DNA of 64,000 nucleotides from Desulfovibrio subterraneus. GTDB taxonomy: Bacteria; Desulfobacterota; Desulfovibrionia; Desulfovibrionales; Desulfovibrionaceae. The position numbers and the translations under genes are program-made. The stretch is from assembly GCF_013340285.1 (NCBI RefSeq), contig NZ_BLVO01000016.1:299021-363020 (forward strand), written 5' to 3'. Shown piece by piece: positions 34,684-43,090 of this stretch. Positions within the stretch are counted from its first letter, which is position 1. Each line of letters begins with the position of its first letter. The notes under the pieces were generated by a model. It had not been told where the DNA came from. It saw only the letters and a list, made by a program, of their open reading frames with translations, and did not search any database.

Positions 34684-36293
34684 TACTTCGCTCCTTCAGG
34701 CTGCTTGAGCCATGTCTTCAGAATGCTCACGGCCTGTTCCATATTCTGCTCGGCAAGCTGCATTGCATGGGCCTTGATGTCTTCAATCTTCTTCATGGCG
34801 TCAAGGGCGTCGAGTTCGTCGCCGCTTTCAATGAGTGCCAGCCGTTCTTCGCCTGCGGGCAGACCTTCCAGACCTTCAACCACGTCACCGGCATGAACCT
34901 TGGGACGGATCATGGCCATGATGACCGGCCGCACGATCATGACGAGGAAGAGGAAGACCAGCAGGGCGTTAAGCAGGGGCTTGCCGAGGCGCAGCGCGTA
35001 GTCCATGACCACGTCGGTAAGGCTGGGTTCAAGCGCCACATCGGGACCGCCGAAGGAGATGCTGGAAACTTCTATGGTATCGCCGCGTGCGGAGTCATAG
35101 CCCACCGCGTTGGAGACAAGCTGGCGTATGCGGGCCAGTTCTTCCTCACTGCGGGGGGTGAAGACGTATTCGCCGGTATCTGGGTTTTTTACATACGTGC
35201 CGTCGACGATTACCGCAACAGAAAGGCGGCTTATTTCGCCCACAGGCGCGACGATATTATGCTCTTCCTTGTTGATTTCAAAGTTGGTGGTGCGGGTTTC
35301 GCGGTTGGAATCCTGACTGCTCAGGCCGCCGGTCAGACCGTCGCCGCGGAAGTTGGGGTCGGGAGAACCGGCGTTAAGGTTGGACTGCCCTCTGGTGCTT
35401 TCTTCACTGCGCTGTTCGGAGCGGACAACTGCGCTTTCAGGGTCGAAAAGTTCCTTGCGGATGGTGCGCTGCGAGAAGTCGAGGTCGGCGTTGACCTTGG
35501 AGATGACCTTGCCGGGGCCAATGACAGGGTAGAGCATTTCCTGAATGCGGCGTTCAATATCGCGCTGCAGGGTGAGCTTGTTGTCCAGCTGTGAGGAGCT
35601 GAGGCCCTGCAGAGTTTCTTCGTCGCTGGGGTAGTAGAGAATGTTGCCCTTGGTGTCGTTCACCGAAATGCGGCTCTTGTCCATGCCTTCAACGGCCATG
35701 GTCACAAGATTGACGATGGCCATAACGTCTTTCTGGTCCATCTTCTTGCCTTCAGCCAGCGTCAGTACGACAGAGGCCGATGGCTTCTGCTCTTCTTCAA
35801 TGAACAGGCTGCGGTGAGGCACTACAAGGTGGATGCGGGCGCTTTCCACATCGGGAAATTCCATGATGGTACGGGCAAGTTCGCCCTGCAGAGCGCGCTG
35901 GTAGTTGATTTTCTGCACGAATTCGGTCTGGCCGACCTTTACTTCGTCGAAGATTTCAAAGCCGATGCCCTGGCCCACAAGACTGCCTTCGCCGGCCACA
36001 CGGATGCGCTGGTCGTAGACACGGTCTGCGGGAACAAGAATGGTGGCGCCGTCATTTTGCAGCTGATAGGGAATCTTGTCGGCATCCAGCAGTTTTACGA
36101 CCCTGTTGGCGTCCTCGAGGCTGAGGTTGGAGTAGAGCACCTTGAAGTCCGGCTGGTTGATCCAGAAGATGAGAGCGAAGAACACGCCCACAACGGCCAG
36201 CGATACGCCGCCGATGAAGACGCGCTGAGAAATGCTGATCTGGCCCCAGAAGGCTTTGGACTTGTCTACGGCATCATTAAGCAGGGGTGACAT
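34683..36293 (-). CDS. fliF: Flagellar MS-ring protein FliF
   Basis: The MS-ring forms the base of the flagellum in the inner membrane. The 536-aa protein has an N-terminal membrane helix (about residues 25-45), the YscJ-like ring-building region (LLDADKIPYQLQNDGATILV), a periplasmic disordered stretch, a second helix near 430 and a C-terminal FliG-binding tail (ALDAMKKIEDIKAHAM). GGAG precedes the ATG. Fourth gene of the operon. Confidence 0.96.
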   Translation of the reverse strand: MSPLLNDAVDKSKAFWGQISISQRVFIGGVSLAVVGVFFALIFWINQPDFKVLYSNLSLEDANRVVKLLDADKIPYQLQNDGATILVPADRVYDQRIRVAGEGSLVGQGIGFEIFDEVKVGQTEFVQKINYQRALQGELARTIMEFPDVESARIHLVVPHRSLFIEEEQKPSASVVLTLAEGKKMDQKDVMAIVNLVTMAVEGMDKSRISVNDTKGNILYYPSDEETLQGLSSSQLDNKLTLQRDIERRIQEMLYPVIGPGKVISKVNADLDFSQRTIRKELFDPESAVVRSEQRSEESTRGQSNLNAGSPDPNFRGDGLTGGLSSQDSNRETRTTNFEINKEEHNIVAPVGEISRLSVAVIVDGTYVKNPDTGEYVFTPRSEEELARIRQLVSNAVGYDSARGDTIEVSSISFGGPDVALEPSLTDVVMDYALRLGKPLLNALLVFLFLVMIVRPVIMAMIRPKVHAGDVVEGLEGLPAGEERLALIESGDELDALDAMKKIEDIKAHAMQLAEQNMEQAVSILKTWLKQPEGAK

Positions 36294-36373
36294 GTGCTAC
36301 TCCGTGGTGGTGTCGGGTTCGGGCGCCAACAGTCGGGTCAATGGCGTTTGGGGCGACTGGTCAGTCTCGCGGG

Positions 36374-36703
36374 TTAGAAGCCGGTGCGGCTGAGTTCCTT
36401 GTAGGCTTCCATCACCTTGTTGCGCACGGCGCTGGTCATGGACATGGCGAGACTGGCCTTCTGCAGGGTAACCATCAGCTCATGCACGTTCTGGGTTTCG
36501 CCGGAAGCGAACGACTTGATCTGGCGTTCTTTTTCACCCTGCATGTCGTTGGTCTTGCGGACGGAATCCTTCACGGTTTCCACGAGCGAGGCCTTGGGGG
36601 CTTCGGGCAGGGTGAAAGACTGACCGGTGGTTGCCTGCTGCGCCTTGCTGAAGTTGTGCATGGCGTTGGAATACGCCTTCATGCCGATGTTCTGAATGCT
36701 CAT
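36374..36703 (-). CDS. fliE: Flagellar hook-basal body protein FliE
   Basis: FliE joins the MS-ring to the rod. The 109-aa protein has the characteristic C-terminal block LMVTLQKASLAMSMTSAVRN. AAGGAG precedes the ATG. It lies between flgC and fliF in the usual order. Confidence 0.94.
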   Translation of the reverse strand: MSIQNIGMKAYSNAMHNFSKAQQATTGQSFTLPEAPKASLVETVKDSVRKTNDMQGEKERQIKSFASGETQNVHELMVTLQKASLAMSMTSAVRNKVMEAYKELSRTGF

Positions 36704-36724
36704 GGCTTGTCTCCTTCAACCCTG

Positions 36725-37162
36725 CTATTTGGCGAGTTCGAGTGCTTTGTTGTACATGGACTTCACGGCGTCCATGGTGGCCACGTTGGCTTCGTAGCCA
36801 CGCTGCACGGTCATGAGTGCGGCCATTTCTTCCACCACGTTGATGTCGGGGTAGGAAACAAAGCCCTCGGCATTTGCGTCGGGGTGGCCGGGTTCATACA
36901 CCTGCTTGAGAGGGCGCTTGTCCTGCGCCACATGCATGACGCGGACGCCGCGCAGTTCCCTGTCCAGTGCGGACTGCATCTGCTTGCTGAACGGATGATC
37001 CACTTCCGTTTCCGCCATGAGCACCGTTTTGCGGCGGTAAGGACCGCCCTCGGCCGTTCTGGTGGTCTTGGCGTTGGCAAGGTTCATGGATATGATGTTC
37101 ATATGGGTCCGTTCCGCGCTGAGCGCAGAGGCGCCGATATCGAGTGCTGTCATGAAGTCCAT
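36725..37162 (-). CDS. flgC: Flagellar basal-body rod protein FlgC
   Basis: This proximal rod component has 145 aa. The N-terminal DIGASALSAERTHMNIISMNLANA segment and the C-terminal NVVEEMAALMTVQRGYEANV are the coiled-coil-forming termini shared by rod proteins. It overlaps the flgB stop by one base (TAATG). Confidence 0.95.
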   Translation of the reverse strand: MDFMTALDIGASALSAERTHMNIISMNLANAKTTRTAEGGPYRRKTVLMAETEVDHPFSKQMQSALDRELRGVRVMHVAQDKRPLKQVYEPGHPDANAEGFVSYPDINVVEEMAALMTVQRGYEANVATMDAVKSMYNKALELAK

Positions 37163-37572
37163 TACTTCTGCCCTTCCGTTATGATTTTGTTCAGGCCTTC
37201 AAAGTTGCCTTTCAAAATGGTAGCCAGCGCGTTGTAGCGCATATTGTTCTTGGCCATCTTGGCCATTTCCTTGTCGATATCCACCTGGTCTTCACCGTGA
37301 ACAACGCGCGGTTTGAATACCTTGTCCCATTCGGGACCGAAGTTGTCCGGGTTGAAAACTGCAGGCATATGCGACCCCGCAGTGCGGGTCATCTTGCCCT
37401 GAGCGTCGAGATTGAGCGCCTTTTGCAGATCTTCTTCGAATTCGAGGGTGCGCTCTTTGTATCCGGGCGTTTTCAGGTTTGCGAGGTTGCTCATGACGAC
37501 ATTCTGACGCTTGAGCTGCATGTCCAGTACCTTTTCAGTAATGGCCATGTGGGAGCTGAACAGGCTTTTCAT
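37162..37572 (-). CDS. flgB: Flagellar basal-body rod protein FlgB
   Basis: First gene of the operon, 136 aa from ATG 37572 (MKSLFSSHMAI), with GGAGG 7-8 nt upstream. The frame is open as far as 38676, but the extension runs through the divergent promoter region and antisense to the TPR gene, so it is not coding. The rod motif (QNVVMSNLANLKTPGYKER) is present. A sigma-54 promoter lies 75 nt upstream. Confidence 0.95.
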   Translation of the reverse strand: MKSLFSSHMAITEKVLDMQLKRQNVVMSNLANLKTPGYKERTLEFEEDLQKALNLDAQGKMTRTAGSHMPAVFNPDNFGPEWDKVFKPRVVHGEDQVDIDKEMAKMAKNNMRYNALATILKGNFEGLNKIITEGQK

Positions 37573-37646
37573 GCAGTATCCTCCATAGTTACGATAGTGT
37601 GGGCATTCTTGTCGGGTGCCCTTCCGTATTGATCTGCAGGGTAAAT

Positions 37647-37662
37647 AGCAAGAGGTGTTCCA
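37647..37662 (-). promoter_or_regulatory. Sigma-54 promoter of the flgB operon
   Basis: The minus strand reads TGGAACACCTCTTGCT, matching TGGCACRNNNNTTGCW at 15 of 16 positions, with correct GG-to-GC spacing. Expected transcription start is near 37637, giving a leader of about 65 nt. Confidence 0.8.
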
Positions 37663-37931
37663 CTGCTGAAACATGCTGATATATAATGATAAATTTTGGT
37701 GAAACGGGAGATGTGCCCCTGGTGGCGTGCAGCCGGAGCGGTGCAGCGTCAGGGAGTCGGCGGAGAGAAAGGCGAAAAGGAAAAAATACCTGCTCAACCG
37801 TGCAGTTTTCTGCCCTTTGGCCGATAAGCGCCCGTAGCGTACGGCGGGCAGCCTATATATGGATGGTAAACCGGACATGCGTATGACGGTACAGACGCCC
37901 GCAAGAGTGACACACTTTTTCACAACCATTT

Positions 37932-37947
37932 TGGCACATGCATTGCA
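37932..37947 (+). promoter_or_regulatory. Sigma-54 promoter of the TPR gene
   Basis: TGGCACATGCATTGCA matches the -24/-12 consensus at every position. Expected start is near 37958, with a leader of about 120 nt to the TPR gene. It lies back to back with the flgB promoter. Confidence 0.82.
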
Positions 37948-38076
37948 TATGTTTTCGCAACCGGCGTTTTTCAGGGTTGAGTGGATAAAATTTGCCTGCA
38001 TGCGCCGGCTCGCAAAAAACCGGTCTCCGAATGACCGGGGGAGCGAGGGGAAACTTTGTCCTACATGGAGGGGACC

Positions 38077-38646
38077 ATGAGCAACCATCTCGATTACGAA
38101 ATCAATAAAGAACTCGGTGAATGCTACCTGTTTATGGGTGAGCTGGAAAAGGCGGAAGAATACTACAAGAAGGCCGCCAATTCCAACGGAGTGCACCCTG
38201 ACCCCTATCTGGGTCTTGCCACCATTGCCGTGCAGCGCGGAAAGCTTGACGAAGCGCTCGTTCTGTACAAGAAGGCTGACACCATCGAGAGCAGCGACAA
38301 GGCACTCGCAGGTATGGGCCTGATCCATATGGATCGTGGCAACCACAAGGAAGCATTGGAATTTTTCGTCCGTGCATTGGAGTACAATCCGGATAACATG
38401 ATCGCCATGAGCGGAATGATTCAGGAAGGTTACGCCCTTGGTTGCGTGGCTGACATCGTTCCCATGCTTATTGGCAGCCTTGAGCATGATCCCAACAAGG
38501 ACGCCGTTCGCTTTTCGCTGGCCGGCTGCCTGATCTGGCTCGGCAAGAACGCGGAAGCCATGGAACATCTCGAGCTTCTGCTGGAAAAGGATCCGGAAAA
38601 CGAAGGCGCGCGTCAGCTTTATGAAAAGGCAAACGGCGCACTGTAA
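38077..38646 (+). CDS. Tetratricopeptide-repeat protein
   Basis: The 189-aa protein has about five TPR units (for example ELGECYLFMGELEKAEEYYKK, NHKEALEFFVRALEYNP) and no signal peptide, so it is a cytoplasmic adaptor. I start at ATG 38077, with GGAGGGG upstream. It is divergent from flgB and shares the sigma-54 class of promoter, so a role in flagellar assembly or its timing is likely but unproven. Confidence 0.85.
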   Translation: MSNHLDYEINKELGECYLFMGELEKAEEYYKKAANSNGVHPDPYLGLATIAVQRGKLDEALVLYKKADTIESSDKALAGMGLIHMDRGNHKEALEFFVRALEYNPDNMIAMSGMIQEGYALGCVADIVPMLIGSLEHDPNKDAVRFSLAGCLIWLGKNAEAMEHLELLLEKDPENEGARQLYEKANGAL

Positions 38647-38730
38647 TCCATAGACGGCAAAATCTCCCCTCCCCATACGATTTTCCGGCCCTGACGCTGG
38701 CGCTTACGGGCCGGGAAATCCCTATTTCAG

Positions 38731-38768
38731 AACCGCCTGCGGCAATTCCTGCCGCAGGCGGTTTTGTT
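38731..38768 (+). terminator. Rho-independent terminator
   Basis: A 14-bp perfect stem AACCGCCTGCGGCA / TGCCGCAGGCGGTT with a 5-nt loop is followed by TTGTTGT, downstream of the TPR gene. Confidence 0.85.
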
Positions 38769-39043
38769 GTCTTGCATATGATCGTTAATGCATGTTCTGC
38801 CGCCTGCAATGCCCTGCTTTGGACTTCAAATAACCAATGCTTACTTGCGAATTGTAATGCATGACTGCATATCGCATTGAAATAACATGGGCTTGTTATT
38901 GTTGTGCCGATATATTACAGGGAAGCGGGAACAGTCCGGGGTGAGCCCGTTGCATCGGCGATGTGGTCGGGGTGTTTGCGAGAGAGTTTGAGGTGAGACT
39001 GTATGGGTGTATTCCCCAACGAATGAACAGGAGGGAACTGGCC
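38769..39043. other. Intergenic DNA before the GGDEF-EAL gene
   Basis: No gene was found. It presumably holds the promoter for the GGDEF-EAL gene; no sigma-54 site is visible on the plus strand. Confidence 0.4.
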
Positions 39044-40852
39044 ATGGCAGGTTCGACACCTGACAAGAGCCCAGATACCTGCGAATCGGGGGAAACGGTT
39101 GCAGGAACTTGTGCGCGCGGTGACAATAGCCGCGCGCTGTATGACTGCCAGCAACGGTTTGCCGTGCTGGCAGAGCATCTATTCAACTGGGAAGTGTGGC
39201 AGGGGCCTGACGGCCGCATGGAATTCGTTTCCGATGCCTGCGAACGTGTTTGCGGGTACAATGCGGAACACTTCTACCGCAACCCCGACTTTTTTTCCGC
39301 CATCATGCACGAGGCGGATATTCCCATCTGGCGCAAGCTGCAGGGAATGATGCAGGGCGGCGCACGTGCGGGTGAAGCCGAATTCCGGCTGCGCACTCCG
39401 GACGGACGCGAGCGCTGGATTCAGTATCTCGTCCGCCGTGTGGAAGATGAGAACGGCGGATTCAGAGGGTACCGTGCCATCTGCCGCGATATAAGCGAGC
39501 GCAAGCTCATGGCCATGCAGCTCAAGCATCAGGCATGGCATGATCCGCTGACAGACCTGCCCAACCGGACCCTGTGCATGGACCGGCTCGGGCGTACCCT
39601 TGAAAGAGCCAAGCGCAAGAAGGGAACCGACTTTGCGCTCATGTTTATCGATCTGGATCGCTTCAAGGTCATCAACGATTCCCTCGGTCACGCCATAGGC
39701 GACCAGATTCTGCGTGAGACAGCAGTACGCATGGTGCGCGAGGTGCGCGCCATGGATACGGTTTCGCGCATCGGCGGCGACGAATTTGTCATCCTTCTTG
39801 AAGAAGTGGATACGCTGGAAGAAGCCCAGCACATAATACGCCGCATCATGAAATCCGTGGAAGAGCCTATCTCCATCGGGCCGCGCATTGTCCGCGTTAC
39901 CGCGAGTTTCGGTGTCGTCATGGGCGACCCCGGCTACGCCACCGCGGACGAGGTACTCCGCAATGCCCATATCGCCATGCACCACGCCCGTGAAGAGGGA
40001 TGGGGTAACATGGTGATTTTCAACGAGGGCATGCTCGAACGGGCCATGAACCTCATGCATATCGAGATGGACCTGTACCGCGCTCTGGACATGGGCGAAT
40101 TTTTTCTGACCTATCAGCCTATCGTCAACATCGGCTGCCGCACCATCACCGGATTCGAAGCGCTGGTGCGCTGGCGGCATCCCGAGCGGGGAACGGTGTC
40201 TCCTGCCGAGTTCATTCCCGTGTCGGAAGGCACAGGGCAGATTCTCAGTATCGGCAAGTGGGTGCTGTATGAAGCCTGCCGCGATATGGCCCGCTGGCGC
40301 AGCGAATTTCCCGAATTTGAAGACATGGTGGTGAACGTCAACCTTTCCGCGCGACAGCTTTCCCAGCCCGGCATGGTCGATCAGGTCGCGGATGTGCTGC
40401 GTGAAACCGGGCTGCCTGCCCGGTGCCTGAGGCTGGAAGTGACGGAAACCATGCTCATGGGCAACCCCGAATTTGCCAACATGGCATTGCGAAGGCTCAA
40501 GGAAATCGGGGTGAAGCTGTGTATCGACGACTTCGGCACCGGCTATTCCTCATTGAGCTATCTGCAGGCTTTTCCCATCGACACGCTGAAAGTGGACCGC
40601 AGCTTCGTTTCCAAGATGAGCCGCGAACCCGGCAACTTCAAGATTGTACAGGCCGTTGTGGCTCTGGCGCATTCTCTCGGACTCGAAGTGGTGGCCGAAG
40701 GTGTGGAGGAAGAGGAACAGCGCATCATGCTCTCCGAGCTGCGCTGCGAAGGCGGGCAGGGCTTTCTGTTCTCCCGTCCGGTACGGGCCGAAGATGTGCC
40801 TGCGCTGGTTTTCGGCGGTACCGCGCCGGATTCTCTCAAGGGTGTGGCATGA
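39044..40852 (+). CDS. PAS-GGDEF-EAL cyclic-di-GMP regulator
   Basis: The 602-aa protein starts at ATG 39044 (MAGSTPDKSP), with GGAGGG upstream. It has a PAS domain with PAC tail (about residues 35-165), a GGDEF domain with intact RIGGDEFVI near 245, and an EAL domain with EALVRWRHP near 370, DDFGTGYSSLSYL and VVAEGVE. Both catalytic signatures look intact, so it could make or degrade c-di-GMP depending on the PAS input. No membrane segment is present. Monocistronic. Confidence 0.93.
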   Translation: MAGSTPDKSPDTCESGETVAGTCARGDNSRALYDCQQRFAVLAEHLFNWEVWQGPDGRMEFVSDACERVCGYNAEHFYRNPDFFSAIMHEADIPIWRKLQGMMQGGARAGEAEFRLRTPDGRERWIQYLVRRVEDENGGFRGYRAICRDISERKLMAMQLKHQAWHDPLTDLPNRTLCMDRLGRTLERAKRKKGTDFALMFIDLDRFKVINDSLGHAIGDQILRETAVRMVREVRAMDTVSRIGGDEFVILLEEVDTLEEAQHIIRRIMKSVEEPISIGPRIVRVTASFGVVMGDPGYATADEVLRNAHIAMHHAREEGWGNMVIFNEGMLERAMNLMHIEMDLYRALDMGEFFLTYQPIVNIGCRTITGFEALVRWRHPERGTVSPAEFIPVSEGTGQILSIGKWVLYEACRDMARWRSEFPEFEDMVVNVNLSARQLSQPGMVDQVADVLRETGLPARCLRLEVTETMLMGNPEFANMALRRLKEIGVKLCIDDFGTGYSSLSYLQAFPIDTLKVDRSFVSKMSREPGNFKIVQAVVALAHSLGLEVVAEGVEEEEQRIMLSELRCEGGQGFLFSRPVRAEDVPALVFGGTAPDSLKGVA

Positions 40853-40895
40853 TGATTCATCGGCCTCTGTGCCAGTGACGGGCATGGCGGCTGAG

Positions 40896-40943
40896 ACCAG
40901 ATCCGATACCAGATCCGATACCAGATCCGGTACCCGATACGAT
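40896..40943. repeat. 12-nt tandem repeat, four units
   Basis: Two exact units ACCAGATCCGAT, one with a single change and one degenerate, lie directly after the GGDEF-EAL gene. Confidence 0.85.
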
Positions 40944-40977
40944 AAGAGATCGGCAGAAAACGATGCCGGAAAAAAGC

Positions 40978-41012
40978 AGCAGGGCGCGTGTATGACGCGC
41001 CCTGCTTTTTTG
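40978..41012. terminator. Bidirectional terminator
   Basis: An 11-bp perfect stem AGCAGGGCGCG / CGCGCCCTGCT has A- and T-tracts on both sides. It is shared by the convergent GGDEF-EAL and histidine kinase genes. Confidence 0.9.
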
Positions 41013-41043
41013 TACCTGTCAGCAACTCCGGACAGGAGCCGTT

Positions 41044-42912
41044 CTAGCTTCGGACGGGCTTGTGCGTTCCGCCGGTCCACCGCGCGAGTACTTCTCGCAG
41101 ATCATTGTGCGAGAAGGGCTTGGAGAGGTAGTCGTCCGCTCCGGCCTTGAGGAAGCGTTCCCTGTCTCCCTTCATGGCATAGGCGGTCACCACGACAACG
41201 GGTGTGCGGGCCACGCTCTGATATTTATTGTCGTTGCGCAGTTTTTCCAGCATTTCCAAACCGTTCATGACGGGCAGTTGAATATCCAGCAGAACAAGGT
41301 CAAACGGCTTTGCAAGCAGGGCCTGCAGAGCGTCCTTTCCGTTGGCCGCGGTATGGGCCAGCCACCTCTGCTCCATGAGGAACGTTTGAATGACATGCTG
41401 GGTGACCGGATCATCCTCCACAATCAGCACGTTGCGCATGCCTGTGCCGGACAAGGGAGCAGGTGTTTCCCTTGTCGGGTGTTCTTCCCTGTCTGAAAGA
41501 GTCAGAAGAATGGTGAACGAGGCTGTGGTGCCAAGCCCAGGTTTGCTTTCAATGGCAAAGGAGCCGCCCATTTCGGACACAAGGGACTTGCAGATGGCCA
41601 GACCAAGCCCTGCGCCCTGGTGGCGTCGTGTGAATTTGAGATCGGCCTGCGTGAAGGGTTCGAGCAGCAGGGGCAGTTCTTCAGGAGCAATGCCGCAGCC
41701 GGTATCCTCGACCGCAAAGGTGACTCTGGCTTTGGTGTTGTCCTGTATGGACATGAGCCGCACGCTCAGCGTCACTGAACCGGCCTCTGTGAACTTGCAG
41801 GCGTTGCTCATGAGGTTGGCAAGCACCTGATGCAGGCGTTCCGCATCGCCTTCCACAAAACGCGGAATGGCAGAATCCATGTCCAGCCGCAAGGTTACGG
41901 CACCATTGTCGAGCAGTTTGGTAAACTGCTCCGTCATGTTGTGAAGCAGTTCATGCAGGTCGAACGGGCGCGCAATGATATCGATTTTTCCCGCTTCTAT
42001 CTTGGCCAGATCAAGCAGGTCGGAGATGAGCCGGGAAAGGCGCTCGCAGGATTGCGAGGCCAGGCCGATAAGTTCCTTCTGCGTCGGATTGGTTATCTGC
42101 AGGCGGAGCATCTGCAACACTCCGGCAATACCGTTGAGCGGCGTCCGGAACTCATGGCTCATGTTGGCGAGAAAGAGTGATTTGGCCTGCGTTGCCGCTT
42201 CTGCCGCTTCTTTGGCAGCGGTCAGTTCGGCGTTCATTTTTTTGAGCTCCTGCACATGCTGCCGGGTGGAGCGTCTGAACAGCATCTGCACCGGGAGCGA
42301 GGCAAGAATGAGTGTTGCCGATATGATGGCGGCAATGAGGAAGTTCTTTATCCTGAGATCGGTGATGCGGGAAATATCTATGTCTGCGCAGGCCAGATAG
42401 GCGCGCCCGGCCCGGGTGGTTTCCGGAATGACCACGGAGCGGAAGGTACCCCACTGGTCGGTATAGGTGGTGAATACGGCCCTGCCGGTTCTGAGGGCGG
42501 AGACAAAGCTGGCCGGTACATCCTGATAAGGATAGTAATACCAGCGCTTGCGGCTTGCGGCTTCGTCGGGACTGACGGTGGGGGCGGCAAAGAAGTATTC
42601 ACCGTGGTTGCTGACAACCGTGTACGCGTAGGTAAGGCCGGAGTAGCGGACAAGGTCGTTTACGCGGAGCCGGTTTTTCATCTCTTCTTCATAAGAAATG
42701 GTTTCCGGACCGGTGGCACGGTCATGAAAGTCGGAGGCGAGCATGTGTTTGACGGATAGGGCAGCTGTTTTCAGGCGCATGTCTATGTGCGCCATCTGTT
42801 CCCGTTCCTCATACACTGTCCAGGTAACGGCCAGCATTACCACGACAAGAATGAACAGCCCGTACAACACGGGGTATTTCTGAAAGCTGCGGTCGGCTTG
42901 CATGATTTGCAT
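41044..42912 (-). CDS. Hybrid sensor histidine kinase
   Basis: The 622-aa protein has two membrane helices (about residues 14-34 and 190-210) around a periplasmic sensor domain, then a coiled coil. HisKA has FLANMSHEFRTPLNG (phospho-His near 253). The HATPase domain has N, G1 and G2 boxes (NLMSNACKF, DTGCGIAP, GAGLGLAI). A C-terminal receiver has phospho-Asp in LVLLDIQLPVMNG. No cognate regulator is adjacent and the signal is unknown. Confidence 0.93.
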   Translation of the reverse strand: MQIMQADRSFQKYPVLYGLFILVVVMLAVTWTVYEEREQMAHIDMRLKTAALSVKHMLASDFHDRATGPETISYEEEMKNRLRVNDLVRYSGLTYAYTVVSNHGEYFFAAPTVSPDEAASRKRWYYYPYQDVPASFVSALRTGRAVFTTYTDQWGTFRSVVIPETTRAGRAYLACADIDISRITDLRIKNFLIAAIISATLILASLPVQMLFRRSTRQHVQELKKMNAELTAAKEAAEAATQAKSLFLANMSHEFRTPLNGIAGVLQMLRLQITNPTQKELIGLASQSCERLSRLISDLLDLAKIEAGKIDIIARPFDLHELLHNMTEQFTKLLDNGAVTLRLDMDSAIPRFVEGDAERLHQVLANLMSNACKFTEAGSVTLSVRLMSIQDNTKARVTFAVEDTGCGIAPEELPLLLEPFTQADLKFTRRHQGAGLGLAICKSLVSEMGGSFAIESKPGLGTTASFTILLTLSDREEHPTRETPAPLSGTGMRNVLIVEDDPVTQHVIQTFLMEQRWLAHTAANGKDALQALLAKPFDLVLLDIQLPVMNGLEMLEKLRNDNKYQSVARTPVVVVTAYAMKGDRERFLKAGADDYLSKPFSHNDLREVLARWTGGTHKPVRS

Positions 42913-43090
42913 CTGAACTATCTTCCGGCAGTTTGCCGCAAAGGGATAGACCGTCGTGGCAGATTAAAAATGTATCGAAAAAATGCAGGAATCCTCAGTA
43001 TGGCATAAATATGCCACGGTGAAGGCTTTTCTGCAATAGCTGCTGTCAAATCATGCCCGGCGGGGGTGACGTTTGCATTGCGCGATCCGG

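Noticed and set aside
37573-38676. N-terminal extension of flgB to 504 codons
   Set aside because: It runs antisense through the TPR gene and both sigma-54 promoters; flgB has a good ribosome site at 37572.
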